64,000 nucleotides of DNA, from the NCBI RefSeq assembly GCF_000151665.1, contig NW_013171838.1, positions 509,001-573,000 on the forward strand, read 5' to 3'. This DNA comes from Blastocystis hominis (Eukaryota > Sar > Bigyra > Opalinata > Blastocystidae). The notes below the pieces were generated by a model that did not search any database, had not been told where the DNA came from, and saw only the letters and a list, made by a program, of their open reading frames with translations. Below, in pieces: positions 48,401-60,245 of the stretch (position 1 is the first letter of the stretch; each line of letters opens with the position of its first letter). A program made the position numbers and the translations under genes.

Positions 48401-49069
48401 CGAATCGGATCGAACGGTCGTTGGACGGGATGAATTGGAGGTCGCGAATGCCCAGCTCGTTGATGTGGATGTCGAACGCGTGGAACGCCACGTTGAGTTC
48501 GTTTGTGAGCGGAATAAACTAGAGAGAAGGGAGGGGAGGGGAAAGCACTTTGAGAGAACCAACATAGAGGGAAAGTAGACAAATGCGATTTGTGGGATCC
48601 ACTCGGCAGATCGGAGCTCGCTGACTGTAAAGGAACCGAAAATGGGAGCGAAAGGATATGTCAACAGGTCTTCCTATCTTATTTTGAATATTGCCACGCA
48701 CAACAGTGGGAATTTCTCGTGTCGAGGCGTCACAACTACAAAATAACGATCTGAACAAATGGAGACGAGAGGACAATAAAATAGAAATCTTCCGTATAAA
48801 TCACTATGTTTTCCTTTCCACTATCTAACCATCATCAAAAACAACGGAATGGAACTCTCTATTCCATATTTCGTCAAAGCAGCAACCCTTCCATAAAGGG
48901 ACACATCATAAATTGGAGTCAGCCCCGACTCAGATACGGAATACAACTCCAACTTGGATCCCTTCGCAATGATCACATCCAAACTAGAACTCGACAGAAA
49001 GTGTCCCTTAATGCAGTGCGTCACGGTTGTGGGCTGCTGCACAGTGACAACATAATGATGGCTGGCCAT
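45434..49069 (-). CDS. DDB1: DNA damage-binding protein 1 (CUL4 adaptor), stop completed by polyadenylation
   Basis: About 1,110 residues (human 1,140), collinear with DDB1 end to end: SHHYVVTVQQPTTVTHCIKG at the N-terminus, NIQNKIGRP, FDIHINELGIRDLQFI, VGTAFVLPEENEPSQGRLLV, DHKQWR...IDGDLVEMFL, and C-terminus LIDYLQDVRSKH. A triple beta-propeller adaptor of CUL4 ubiquitin ligases in the nucleus. Introns: 48804-48855 (52 bp, least certain), 48736-48766, 48621-48659 (ATATCC type), 48519-48548, 48183-48213, 47781-47809, 46966-46997, 46826-46855 and 45664-45693. Exons sum to 3n+2: the last codon is TG, three bases before TCTTTGTT, so poly(A) would create TGA; the resulting terminal His matches the family C-terminus. 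A run of Glu-Thr-Gly low complexity near 47640-47740 sits in a propeller loop. Confidence 0.93.
48621..48659 (-). other. U12-like ATATCC...AG intron (39 bp) in DDB1
   Basis: On - the segment begins ATATCCTTT and ends TTCCTTTACAGTCAG. It is a multiple of three without a stop, so frame does not force it. Removing it makes the link between IGRP and DPTNR identical in length to that of human DDB1; leaving it in adds 13 extra residues. Confidence 0.6.
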
Positions 49070-49102
49070 AAGCAACAAAAAATGAAACCCAAACATAATT
49101 TC

Positions 49103-49110
49103 AACAAACA
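49103..49110 (-). terminator. TGTTTGTT 3'-end motif of the NF-YC gene
   Basis: Exact motif on -, 32 nt after the NF-YC stop and 33 bp before the DDB1 start codon. Confidence 0.75.
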
Positions 49111-49142
49111 TCTCCAATCCTCTACTTTACACTTCCCCTCTC

Positions 49143-50143
49143 CTAATTCTCCGGAAAATTATACTTCGCGTCACTGCCTCTCCCGACCCCTACCATATTC
49201 ACCATCGACTGTCCCATCACATTTCCCCCCTGCACCACGCTCGGCTGCATCTGCTGCATGCTGTCCATATACACGTAGCTGTTCGTCCCTTGCGGCACCT
49301 GCATGCCCTGCACTCCCTGCGCCACATGCGGCACCTGCGGAACCTGTGGAACCTGTGGAACCTGCGGCACTTGAGGGACCTGCGGGACCTGTGTGAAGGA
49401 AGGCTGGCTTGGCGGCATGAGCGTTGAGACGCTTTGTTGGTAGGAATTCTGGTTCGAAGACATGAAGCTGGGCATCGAGGCATGCATGGATGGGATCTGC
49501 GCGTCCATCATTTGATTGGGATTCTAGAGGAAACGAGGAAGAGAAGCGCGACGTAGCCATAATAAAGCGGGTCGTAGCCCACTTTGCTGTCCGGCTGATG
49601 CGAATACTCAACGGTCTCTTCGCGCGGAATAATGTCGATTAGGAAGTCGTACATCTCGTTGTTGCACACTGCGGAAATAATATCACTTTTCTGGATGCGA
49701 GGAAGAGAGAAATGGCTACTTGAAGGGTGCGACGTTTGCTTTCCTCCGTGTGCATCCACGCCACCAACGTCAGCTCACGAATGAAAATTTCGCAAGCCTT
49801 CGCAATAAGTACGGGAGCTTCGGAACCAATCATCTTAAAATAAGCGAAGAGGATCGAAATTACGCAGCTTTTGACCGAGTCGTCCATTTTCATAATCCTT
49901 TTAATTCGAGCCATGGGAAGTTCGTGATGCTTGTCGCCATTGATTGGCAGCTTGGTCATTTCCACCATTACTTTCGACCAGAACTCAGATATTTTCAAGT
50001 TTCGATTTTGTTGAGTTTGATTCAAATCCATCTTCCTGTAAGTCCAAACACGTACTATCTACTTGCTGGTAGTAGGAACTCTGACCTAGTGCAGACATTG
50101 GTTGCTGGCTAAGGAACTGATTACCGATAACACCTGAATTCAT
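49143..50143 (-). CDS. NFYC: Nuclear transcription factor Y subunit C (HAP5-type histone-fold protein)
   Basis: 293 residues. The histone-fold core is unmistakable: HELPMARIKRIMKMDDSVK, then SEAPVLIAKACEIFIRELTL, AWMHTEESKRRTLQ, and NNEMYDFLIDIIPRE. Pairs with NF-YB and NF-YA to bind CCAAT boxes. The C-terminal half is low-complexity, Met/Gln/Ser-rich with about eight PQV tripeptides, typical of an activation region. Introns: 50032-50062, 49834-49863, 49691-49719 and 49524-49552; exact multiple of three. Start chosen at the only ATG that opens the frame (MNSGVIGNQF). Confidence 0.93.
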
Positions 50144-50254
50144 GGAGAGTGACTTCAAATCGCTACTACATCGATAACACAAATAGCAAATATACTTCCA
50201 AAAGGAGATTTACACTGAATAAACCAGAAAATGAAAATCGGAAAGCGCTCTCTC

Positions 50255-50262
50255 AAACAAAC
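50255..50262 (-). terminator. TGTTTGTT 3'-end motif of the unknown 526-residue gene
   Basis: Exact motif on -, about 140 nt past the stop at 50404. Confidence 0.65.
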
Positions 50263-50403
50263 AACTCATAGCTAGTTAAGATAACTGAGACATTTGCAAA
50301 CTATTCAAAATCTTAAAAACCGAATTATTATCTCCCACGATAAAGAAACTCATTCCTGCAGAAAAAAGCGTGGCTTTCCTACAATCAATTTCCCCACTCG
50401 CTT

Positions 50404-52077
50404 CTACCCTTCCGATTCCTTCTCAATCCGATCTCGCACCTGCTCCGCATCGCTCTCCGGGCCCAACAAGATCGGTTTGCACGCGAAATCAATTCCGAAC
50501 TCGCTCGGCACGATCCGCTGCTTGATCTTCTTCCATCGCTGCTGGCTCGGCGCTCCCTTCTTCGGAAACACCACGAAGTACCCGTCCTTGCAGTTGATAA
50601 TCCACTGCAGCTGGCTCGGGTCGTCAAAATGCACCATCTCCAGTAGGTACGCAAACAAATCCTCCCGTCGGCAGCGACTCAAAAAGCAGCTGAACCCCTC
50701 CGGAATCAGCGGGAGCTTCCGGGGGTTCCAGTTGCCCTTCCAGACGCCCTGCAGCCTGCTGCCGGTGACTTCGGAGCTGGGGACGAGCGTGGTGTCCATT
50801 TCTTGGAGCACCTGCTCCGAATCGTCGGGTCCGGAGGGCAGGGGAATCAGCTGGTTGTTGAGGCCTGGGAGTGAGCGAAAAAAAGAAAGGGAGAGATACT
50901 GTTGAGGACGTTGCGGACGGGAGTGAAGTAGGGATCGTTGCCGTTCAGAACGAGCTCGTTGGAGTTCATGCGGTGCAGAACGCAGTTTCTACATCGAATT
51001 CGAATCGAAGAGCGACTTCTCGCTGACCTCCACGACGTAGATGAGGAGGTCGATGTACTCCTTGTCGCTGAGGATGAGCGAAATCCGCGCGCGATGCTGG
51101 AACGCCACGCCGCTGATGCATTCGCTGTAGACCTTCTTAGCGGTCTCCGCGGAGTACGACTCCCCGCGGTATCGCACGTACCAGCCGCAGCTGTTGAAGA
51201 GAAACCCTTCGACGGTAATGTTGGCTTCGATCTTGAAGAGGGAGCGGATCTGCTTGAACTTGAAAATCACGGCGTAATCTGATAACTCGCCGTTGCTGAA
51301 AATGTTGATCGTGTTGTTGGACTTCTCGAGCACATTGCTATAAATAGGAGATAGCTCGCCATCCACTTTGAGCGACTTGGTGGGCGAGTAGGTACCGTCG
51401 TTGAAAGAGAATTCGGGGAGAACGATTTGGTATTGTGGAGTATGATTCGAGGAATACTCCACGCCCATGACCGGGGCAGAACAATAGCTTCGTGTATCGT
51501 GGTCATAGTTACGTGGCAAAAACTCTGTTCTATTATCTTCCAAGTAATTAAAGGCAGAAGCTGTTGATAATGAGTAGCCACGATTCAACTCCTGAGACTT
51601 CCTCCATAATGCTTTCTCAATATCTGGTAGGAGAGTTAAAAAGAGAGGATAATAATCATAATATCCCACAAAATAGGTTACCCCTAACTCTTTGCAAAAG
51701 AAAACGGTACTCTTGCTATATATTAGTAATACAGTGCAAAACGACTAAGATGTTGCGAGCTCTACCTCTGAAGAAAGCAAATCAAAGGACCATTTACAAT
51801 TGGGCCAAGTATAGGGAATAACACATAATTTACTTGTTATCTTCAATACACTATCAATGACTATTTTCTTTATGTCCCGATCACCTGAACTTGCAGTTGA
51901 ACAGCGATAACTCACACGTATTTTATGTGCTTCATTATCAATATCATATATTTCAATTCCATAACGTTTCAATTCATTTATAATATCTTTCTTACAACAC
52001 CGCTTAATGTAGTATGCTATAGGAGTCATACCAGTTTTTATTACTTGGGATTCCCACCCAGTATTAAAACTCTCCAT
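50404..52077 (-). CDS. Uncharacterised 526-residue protein
   Basis: No family recognised. Introns 51716-51745 (30 bp), 50989-51016 (28) and 50865-50899 (35) connect four exons into one frame, exact multiple of three. The protein is a mixed alpha/beta globular sequence with no signal peptide or membrane segment. Noticeable stretches: CCKKDIINELKRYGIEIYDI, VEGFLFNSCGWYVRYRGESY, VAFQHRARISLILSDKEYID, WKKIKQRIVPSEFGIDFACK. The C-terminus is Glu-rich. The 5' exon is AT-rich while the rest is GC-richer. Confidence 0.65.
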
Positions 52078-52592
52078 AAAGGATTAAAAACTTTAACAAT
52101 AAAATGTGTAACAGGCATTATCACTGTACGCTTCTCTTTTATTGTATTCATATTATTCACAGCAAGTAAGGTAAAAACCATATGTAATTTATCTATTTTT
52201 CTTCTTTTGCTGGTTTAGAGAAAAATAGCATTCGATTACCAAAGAAGGACATGAACTGTTCGAATTCTGGTTCGATAAAGAGTTTAGTGCAATTGTTCTA
52301 CTTTGTAAAAGACAGAATCCAGGAGGAATAAAGTCCAATATTACGTTTCGGGGCAGTATTTGAAGTCTAGATACAGAATCGATCTTTTTTTGGCCGGATA
52401 GTAATAACAGCCACAGAAGAAAGTAATAGAGAGAGAGAGACACTTTTCTTCTGAGTATTTATGAAAAGAAGGTTATTGCCCTTATATGGTTTAGATGTTG
52501 TATTATTCTTACAATAGAACTCTTAAATAGGAAGATGGTTACTTTTTTTCCTGCTATCTTGAAGAGTGTAGGGATCATGTATGTTAAGGCAC

Positions 52593-52626
<34 letters not shown>

Positions 52627-52950
52627 ATATTGATACAGTTCCAATGTTTGGTGAAACTAGTAAATATGTTGACTCCTGTTCTTTGTACACGATATTATAC
52701 CGTGTCTTTGGTTGATTCTTGTTTACTGTTATTTATATTTTAAAGTGCGGTGGTGCTAGTGGTAAATAGTTGAAGAGAATCACCAACATACAGGTACATG
52801 TTGCATAATCATGGCATTTACGAAAAACTAAGCACATGGACTTTCACACAATTTCCAGAATGATATAATACATACTTTTACTTGAAATATTGATGAATAG
52901 CAATGGTGAGTTGCATTCTATTGAACATTAATTATGGAGAATTGTGATAA
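52078..52950. other. AT-rich intergenic region
   Basis: About 870 bp with no supported gene. It contains the short inverted repeat at 52593-52624 and many stops in all frames. Confidence 0.6.
52593..52624. repeat. (AAT)6/(ATT)n inverted repeat
   Basis: Six AAT units run straight into ATT units, giving a perfect inverted repeat with at least 14-bp arms and no loop; the next 12 bases (ATCAATATTGAT) form a second palindrome. It could extrude as a cruciform. Confidence 0.85.
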
Positions 52951-52958
52951 AACAAACA
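52951..52958 (-). terminator. TGTTTGTT 3'-end motif of the 41-residue gene
   Basis: Exact motif on -, 4 nt after the TAA stop of the small gene. Confidence 0.75.
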
Positions 52959-52962
52959 GTAT

Positions 52963-53088
52963 TTACTTATGCTCATAAACAGGGTTACCATAGCTGTCTT
53001 TTCCATAAGACATCTGACCCTTATAGGCTGGCTTGTAGACTTCATCGTATCTGCGAGCATTTCCATAGCTATCGTGGTAGTAATCCAT
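52963..53088 (-). CDS. Small Tyr/Gly-rich protein, 41 residues
   Basis: ATG at 53088 opens MDYYHDSYGNARRYDEVYKP, continuing through two SYGK/SYGN-type segments to VYEHK and a TAA. It has nine Tyr in 41 residues, no Cys and no hydrophobic segment. Support as a gene: a clean start and stop, strongly biased composition unlike the AT-rich surroundings, and an exact TGTTTGTT 4 nt after the stop. It is single-exon as read; an upstream exon is not excluded. Function unknown; such Tyr-rich short proteins are often disordered. Confidence 0.65.
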   Translation of the reverse strand: MDYYHDSYGNARRYDEVYKPAYKGQMSYGKDSYGNPVYEHK

Positions 53089-53786
53089 TTTTCTAGTTTC
53101 TTACAAAATAAAAAATAATATGACAAGCCTCCAGACTAATAATTAACATGGCAGAACAGAACAGAACAGAACAGAACAGACAAACTGACGCACTCACGAT
53201 GGAAAAATTGAGATACTGTATTTACAAAACATAAAGTACACCCTGAATGAATTACTTGATTTTGGTTCATAGGAGTCAAAAATGAAAGAATGTTAAACAA
53301 GATCTCAACTTATAATGATTATAGTGCAAACATATTTTGACGAGGTACTAAAAGCAGTTTCATCACTCCATTTATCTCCTCTTCAATTAAATATGTAAGC
53401 AACATAACACAGTATTGAGCATGTGAGTGAGTTTGTCTAAACGTTAAAAGAGTATTATGTGAAATAGGCAATGCTTGTAAATGCCTCGAAATACAAAATG
53501 AAATTAAAGAACACAGATAAGGCTGTAAGTATAGCAAGGACATTTATCTGTTACGTTTGAATACTCAATACTTGGCCATGTATTAACAAGAAACAATATA
53601 TCATTTTGGTATATTATTTATGTGCACTGCATTGCACAATATACGACCTGGCCACTTTTCAGAATTCAGAGAGTATGTTCTGTCTAATTATATGCTGGGA
53701 GCCAATATTGTTTCATTATTAGATAGCAATGACTTGAAGCAATATACATAATAGAGTTATTCCAAAGTTATAAAGAATATACCACT
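53089..53786. other. AT-rich intergenic region with pentanucleotide repeat
   Basis: About 700 bp between the 41-residue gene and the 3' end of the LRR gene, both on -. Apart from the CAGAA repeat near the small gene's start I see no gene. Confidence 0.55.
53152..53181. repeat. (CAGAA)5 pentanucleotide repeat
   Basis: Five perfect CAGAA copies and a partial one, 64 bp upstream of the small gene's ATG. Confidence 0.9.
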
Positions 53787-53794
53787 AACAAACA
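53787..53794 (-). terminator. TGTTTGTT 3'-end motif of the MORN-LRR gene
   Basis: Exact motif on -, about 120 nt after the stop at 53914. Confidence 0.65.
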
Positions 53795-53913
53795 GTATAA
53801 ATAGAGCGTGATCATGTATTACAGGTAATTAAGAATACATTATTCACTTTTATACCATATTAGAATATGAGTCATTAATAAATTAAAAAAGTAATTCAAT
53901 AAATGCTGTTTAT

Positions 53914-56900
53914 TTAAAAGTACTTTCTTAATTTCGATGATACTGCTACAACTAAGCACAATATTACTATGCAACATATTAGATCCGTAGAAGTCACACG
54001 CGAAAAGGCTTTGGAGAACCAACCACAGGGTAAATCAACCTTGGATAAACGGTTCACATCTATGAAAAAGATTTGTAGAAATATCCTACAGTGAATTGTA
54101 ACTTTTCGAGTATAATCAAAGCTATAGTTTTCTGATTCCAAAGTCATCAAATTAGTTAAGTCTAAGATATTATGTGTGAATAAGGAGAGAATACTTTTCA
54201 TACTCAATCCACATGACCAATTGTCAGTTCCTCGTAGGGAATATTTACCAAGACTAATTCTTGTTAAGCTAGGAAGATCTTTAATCAAAATCAAGATCAA
54301 TGATACTTTCAAAAACAGTATAAAGAGATGTGGCAAAAGAATCATATCCCAGTTCAATGGTTCGTAATTTAGGTAAATCTGTGCAATACTGCAAAAACAA
54401 ATGATTACCTCTTATCTGAAAACGACAGTAATAAAAGCATCCCGATGTTTTATGAACATCGCCTATTTTTAGATATTTCAAAGAAGGAAGATTCTGTAAT
54501 TCGAAGTATCCTGCATAATCACTGAAGCTATATGTACCAATATCTATTGATTCTAATTTTTCACAATTTTTAACAGAAAATGAGCGATCACTATTGCATC
54601 CATGCCCCTTTTTACTTTTGGTAAAAGAGTTTCCTCCAATTGCAATCGTTTTTAACATAAAGAGTCCGTAAGCAATGAACTTATTTGTATAATACAAATT
54701 CTCATTCCCCACCGTAATATACGAAAGGTATTTCATTGCACTCATATCAAACGATGTCACATATGCTGAATTACAGTCCTTATCATACAATCTCAAATAT
54801 GTCGATTTCATTGTTTTACTCGAAAGAGATGAACAATGAGAAAAACCAGAAGGAATATCATTATATGCAATAATAGAAGATAGTGATGTATTAACATCTA
54901 TATTATTATTGTGGAATATCATAACCACTTTCTATGATGGTTGTTGAATATATAACATATTTAAGTGCATCAGGTAAAACAACTGTATTGATTACAGGAA
55001 TATCTATTAATGAATAAATATCGTCAATTTATAATACTTTTTAAAACAATAGTTCGGGGAGACCACAGAGAATACTTGACAGATTTTATGGATTGTAGCT
55101 TAGGAAGGTCTAGACTATTAGCAAAGATTCAACAACATATCATTACCCGTCATAACTAAAGAACAAGAATCCTCTCCCCATTCACCAAATAATGAGTGAT
55201 ATCCAATTACAATTGTTTCCAGTTGAGGAAGATCTAAGTAATTAGTGAAAATAATATAGTTAACTATTCAATGTAGTATTTTTAGATTTAGAAAACGAAT
55301 AATCTCCTAATTCGATTGATTTCAATTTAGGAAGATCTAATTATGAGTTCATATATTCAATATTAATTACTTTGAATTATGAATAATGACGAATAGAAAT
55401 TATAAGAATTGTGATTGTTAGAACCGATTTTGATTGATTGTAATGTTGGAAGATTGATCAATTCAAAGTCTCCTGCATAATCACTGAACCTATATTGACC
55501 AATTTCGATTGATTGCAATTTAACACAATTAGATATATGAAATGATTTTGAACTGACAGTATCACAACTATTTTTATGTTTAGTAAATGAATTTGATCCG
55601 ATTGTCAATGTTTTTAATAAGTACAAACTCTTAACTTTAAAAGTCTTTGCTGATTTAAAGCAATTACTACCAATTCTGATTTCGGTCAAACGAGGATTAT
55701 TTGATATAGTGAAATAGCGCACCAAATTCAGTCGATTATCCTTTACGATATATGTACTTTGGATAAGATTGATATAAGGTTTAGCTAAACTATAAAACAG
55801 TATGGCACCTATAGATAGTATACCAAAGATTCCTAATATAATATAAATCAACATTTGGAATCCATTATCTGACAATGGATCACTATTACGTACTTGGTAA
55901 ATGTTATTCCTCAATATATAATGAGAAAACACTTTTGCTCGCTTAAACTTCATTTTCTTTCCATCTTTATCATTCATGCAAAACATGATACACTGAAGAA
56001 TGACAATAAGCAAAAACAGAATAGATATACCCCAACAAACATCAACCAAATATAATAGAATAAGGGCTATAACAATAAGGAGGAATGGTATTACTAATCC
56101 CACTGTCGTACACCCAGCTATCCAGTTTTGCTTTTTCTTTAACTCGTTTTTTTATATGTTATTCCCATACCATGACGTATATTAGAAATGAAAGAACCTT
56201 TAAAAAGCAATGTTTGGCCATCAGGAGCATATTCTTCTCCTTGTCCATAGCGAATATAACCAACATTAGAAAGATATTTATAACCGCCTTGGTATTTCTT
56301 CTGTCCATTCGAATATTCTATCATTGTTTTGCCAAAAATCTGTTTTAAGAGTTCGATTTCTTTTCCGTTCTTCCAGTAACTTGTTCGGCTTATAGCCCCA
56401 TTATTATACAAATTACACATTCCATCATTTAGGTCTTCGTCGTCCTTCTCACATATACGAATAAGTGTATTGTCCTCATCTATTTCTTTCCAGTATTCTT
56501 CCATTTCTTCCATACGATGCATTCTCAGTTTCTCCTCTTTCATAAAATCCTTCAAATGTAACATTTCCATATTTATCATATTCCTTATTTATTCCATGAC
56601 AATAACTGTTCTCAAAACGTCCTCCAAACCACGATAAACCAGAGTCGTCGTTTATTGTGCATGATCCAAGAGCGATCCCATCAACAAACGTCAGTGTTGC
56701 TATATGTATGCCTTTGTCTGAGAATATATACGACTCTCCATTCATTTTTAAGTCAACAATCGTAATTTTAATAACATAACCTTGATAAGGTTGCTTGACC
56801 GATACTTCGGCATCTCCGTCAACTTGATTAGTTAGTTGTATTGGAAATTGCTCAGATATATTATTTTCCCAGCAATTCTCACTATTCTCCTTGTTCAAGC

Positions 56901-56967
56901 CAGGTGGTTTGGCTAAAACCGGTCTTACCACAGGAGCAAGATTAATTTTATGTTCGTAAAGTTCCAT
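53914..56967 (-). CDS. MORN-membrane-LRR protein, frame broken at two places
   Basis: Seen in order on -: N-terminal MORN-like repeats (SWFGGRFENSYCHG, QKKYQGGYKYLSNVGY, LFKGSFISNIRHGMG); a basic linker; hydrophobic segments (LVIPFLLIVIALILLYLV, ISILFLLIVILQCIMF, LIYIILGIFGILSIGAILFY); then irregular leucine-rich repeats of the NLPxLxSIxIGxxSF type; and a C-terminal hydrophobic segment (LICCIVILCLVVAV). LRR-part introns: 55337-55370, 55234-55264, 55110-55146, 55004-55037, 54897-54927 and 54279-54306 give an exact frame. The MORN and membrane parts are out of frame by one base at a homopolymer (56147-56153), and the MORN part itself shifts frame around 56500-56570. Either two consensus errors, or separate or decaying genes. 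A membrane-anchored recognition protein is only a guess. Confidence 0.55.
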
Positions 56968-58987
56968 GTTCCTAAATTGTATATTTATGGCAAAAAAACA
57001 AAGGTCATGTTATTTTACAAATACACATCTTTCCTTTTTAATGTACAGGTCATACTGATTGCATATTTATTTCTCTAAAATGTTGTTTAGAAAGTCATTG
57101 GAAGGGTGAGAAGAAGAAATGTCTAATTCTTCTGAATATTCTGCCGTAACACACTACATATCATTCTGGTATATTTATGATTCATATTCAAACAAGGGTA
57201 CTATTTTTTGAACTGTGTGTTATTACGTTTCTTTTATCTTGTAGAGTGATGAATAACATAAAAATAAAGTCAGAGAAAGTACTGACTGACGATTGTAGGA
57301 TGATTGAGTTAAACGTGTTGGAGTCTTTTTAGACTCGATACATGCATTAATATATTTATTTCAGATCTATTTGAAATCTTTCGTACTCTTTGAGACATAT
57401 TATTCGTTCCTTTCGTTTTGAGTAAATAATAGAAACTCTAATAATAATGGGTATTTTAAATACATCATTTGTATTGAAAATAGACGATTATCTACACAGA
57501 ACTTTGTATACTGCTATTCCATACTGTGGTTTGTTGGAGTAGCTGCATCTACATGAACATGGTCCCTATTTCATAATTTGACTATAAGCCTTCTGGAACA
57601 TTGATTATCTATGTTATTGCTTATTCCAAATAATATCAAATACGAAATGTGTGTGAATAGCCTTGTTCTGTAGAGTTGTGCTCATGGGGTGGAAATCGTA
57701 ATCTCCCGTTCCATCTTTTATTGTAAGTTGTGTCATATCCCAATAGACATAATATAAACGCAAATCTATGTAAATCCTCACATGGTATTTGATTGTAAAG
57801 GATAGAATGTATACTATCCTATTTCATTACATATTATGACAGTGTGATATTAAGCGAACGTCGAGTTTCATGTTCTCAAGTGCAACATAAATAGTTGTAT
57901 TGGTATTCTACTACTGGTTCTATTTACTGCTCATATTTCCTATAAAAGGAACTGTATGTTCATCTCAAATGATAGTTTACGAAATATGCTAATAAGTATA
58001 GTACACGACGCTATAACATAATTTAATAGTTAAATATAGGAAAATTATCCCAAAACAATTAACATTTATGCATTCCCATAACATGAGTAGTAGGACGTTT
58101 ATACAAAGCGTGCTCTATGATTTCTGCGCTATCCGTATAGTATTTACCTTACTAGTAACACTTCTTTTGCAATACATTTGTATTTGTGAGTCAACAAATA
58201 TGTATGTTACTCTGCTCCATATTTTAGTGATACAACTGTTTTTTGTTTATCTTCTACCCTGAAAACACAGTAGTTGTCAAGCATTCTAATTCTATATCAT
58301 TTGTCACTGATTATATTTTCTCTTCTTAGTACTATACTACACATAGAGTTCTGTATAATGAAATAGAATATCTATGGTTCTGTAAGTTGTCATCAGAACA
58401 AATACACTCATTTATACCTTGGCATATTCCTTTTCCTGAGCTTTTTTCATTGTGATCTTCTAACTTGATGTTGCAAGGTGGTGACCTATCAACTCACTAC
58501 ACTTACTCATAATGTTCCTTCTATCGTTTTCTCATATTGGTTTTCTTAAGGATATTGACTTAGGGAAGGAAACAATAATCCAATGATCCCCAGTACACGT
58601 GATGGATGAGATAATGCATCACTGTTAATGGTTGGCTCCTGAAGTGTTTTGGTGTACTAGAGACTTCCAGAAAATCGCTGATGAGGGTAAACTCGTAATA
58701 TGTAACTATGTGAACAATTAGCCATCCATTCGTATGTGGCGGTTTTTATACAAATTAAAAAAGTGGATTGATTTGGAAGAATCGAACTATGTACCAGTAG
58801 CATTCATTATTCATCATCCTCACAAGTACAGTAATTACTTTTATATGTATAGTATTTCTAACAACTGTACGCGAAACAGAGAAGCTATAGTTGATCAAAA
58901 TTTTTTTAATAGTATGAGTCTCTCTGCTCTCCATAGAAGCTCTCTCACTTGTATGACTTGCGGTGTATTCATTGAATTATAGTGGGA
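56968..58987. other. AT-rich gene-poor region
   Basis: About 2 kb between the divergent MORN-LRR and BCAT genes. A + strand open stretch at 58734-58982 (82 codons) has no recognisable family and no 3' motif. Otherwise nothing is supported; no tRNA-like fold was seen. Confidence 0.55.
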
Positions 58988-60209
58988 ATGACTGTTGCCC
59001 GTTCCTTTTCATCTGTGCCATTATTTGCCTTTTTTTATGTCTAGACGTTCAATATTATCGTTGAGCGTACCAAGCATCCCAAGCCTAAGGTTGCTAATGA
59101 AAAACTGGGTTTTGGAAAATACATGTCTGACCATATGATGGAGACACGCAACCCTGGAACTGGTTGGGAGACTCCTCGCATCGTTCCTTACCATGATATT
59201 GTTTTGGATCCTGCTGCTTCCGTTTTCCATTATGGAACTGCTGTATTTCTCTTTGTTGGTCGATAAGTATTAGTGTTTTGAAGGAATGAAGGCCTATCGT
59301 GATAATGAGGGTCACATTCGTATGTTCCGTCCTCGTGAGAACGTCCTTCGAATGAACTCTTCTATTGCCAGACTCTGCCTTCCCGTAGGTGGTTTTTGTC
59401 TCGCAACATTGTAGACCATTGATCCAGATCTTCATCTGGAGGCTATCAAGGAGCTGGTCCGTGTTGACAAGGACTGGATTCCTCAGGGAAAGGGTTACTC
59501 TCTTTACCTCCGTCCGACTTGCATTGCCACGGATGCCTTCTTAGGCGTTCATCCATCCAAGGGATGCATGTTGTACACTATCTGCTCTCCTTCTGGTCCT
59601 TACTATGCCACCGGCTTCAAGCCGATCAAGCTGGTCGCAGATGAGAATCATGTGCGTGCCTGGCCGGGTGGTCACGGAGCCTACAAGCTGGGAGCCAACT
59701 ATGGACCTACTATTTTGCCTGCTCACGAGTGGGAAAAGAAGGGCTACAGCCAGATCTTGGGAGTGGGCCCGAACGGAATCATCATGGAGGGAGGTGCGAT
59801 GAACATCTTCTTCTTCTGGATTAATGAGCAGGGCGAGAAGGAGCTGATTACTTGCCCGCTGAACGGACTGATTCTTCCTGGAATCACCCGCAAGTCGATC
59901 ATTGAATTGACTCGCTCGTGGAACGAGTTCAAGGTGTCCGAGCGCGAGTTCACCATCCACGACGTGGCGAGAGCTGCGGAGGAGCACCGCTTGCTGGAGT
60001 GCTTCACCTCGGGAACTGCGGCTGTCTGCGGATCGATCAACGGAATTCTGTACAACGGAAAGACGATCGATATTCCGCTCGATCCCAACGATGCCTCGAA
60101 GCCCGCTGGTCCGATCACTCAGCGTGTGTACGATGAACTTACTGGAATTCAGCTGGGTACTCGTCCCAACCCGTTCCCTGAAGATCCTTGGAGCATTATT
60201 ATCGAATAA
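58988..60209 (+). CDS. Branched-chain amino acid aminotransferase
   Basis: 376-residue fold-type IV PLP enzyme. Seen: [43 protein letters not shown], the PLP-lysine site [12 protein letters not shown], and the distal phosphate-binding [10 protein letters not shown]. Introns 59015-59044, 59243-59273 and 59385-59414 (30-31 bp) give an exact multiple of three. The short first exon MTVARSFSS, followed by TFNIIVERT, looks like a minimal organellar presequence, which would fit a mitochondrion-related organelle (inference). Interconverts Leu/Ile/Val and their 2-oxo acids. Confidence 0.95.
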
Positions 60210-60237
60210 ACTAGGTTATATTCACGGTTTTTTGTCT

Positions 60238-60245
60238 TGTTTGTT
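60238..60245 (+). terminator. TGTTTGTT 3'-end motif of the BCAT gene
   Basis: Exact motif 28 nt after the TAA stop. Confidence 0.75.

Noticed and set aside
58734-58982. 82-codon + strand open frame upstream of BCAT
   Set aside because: No recognisable family, no 3' motif, AT-rich codon content; may be chance or an unannotated exon, not enough to call.
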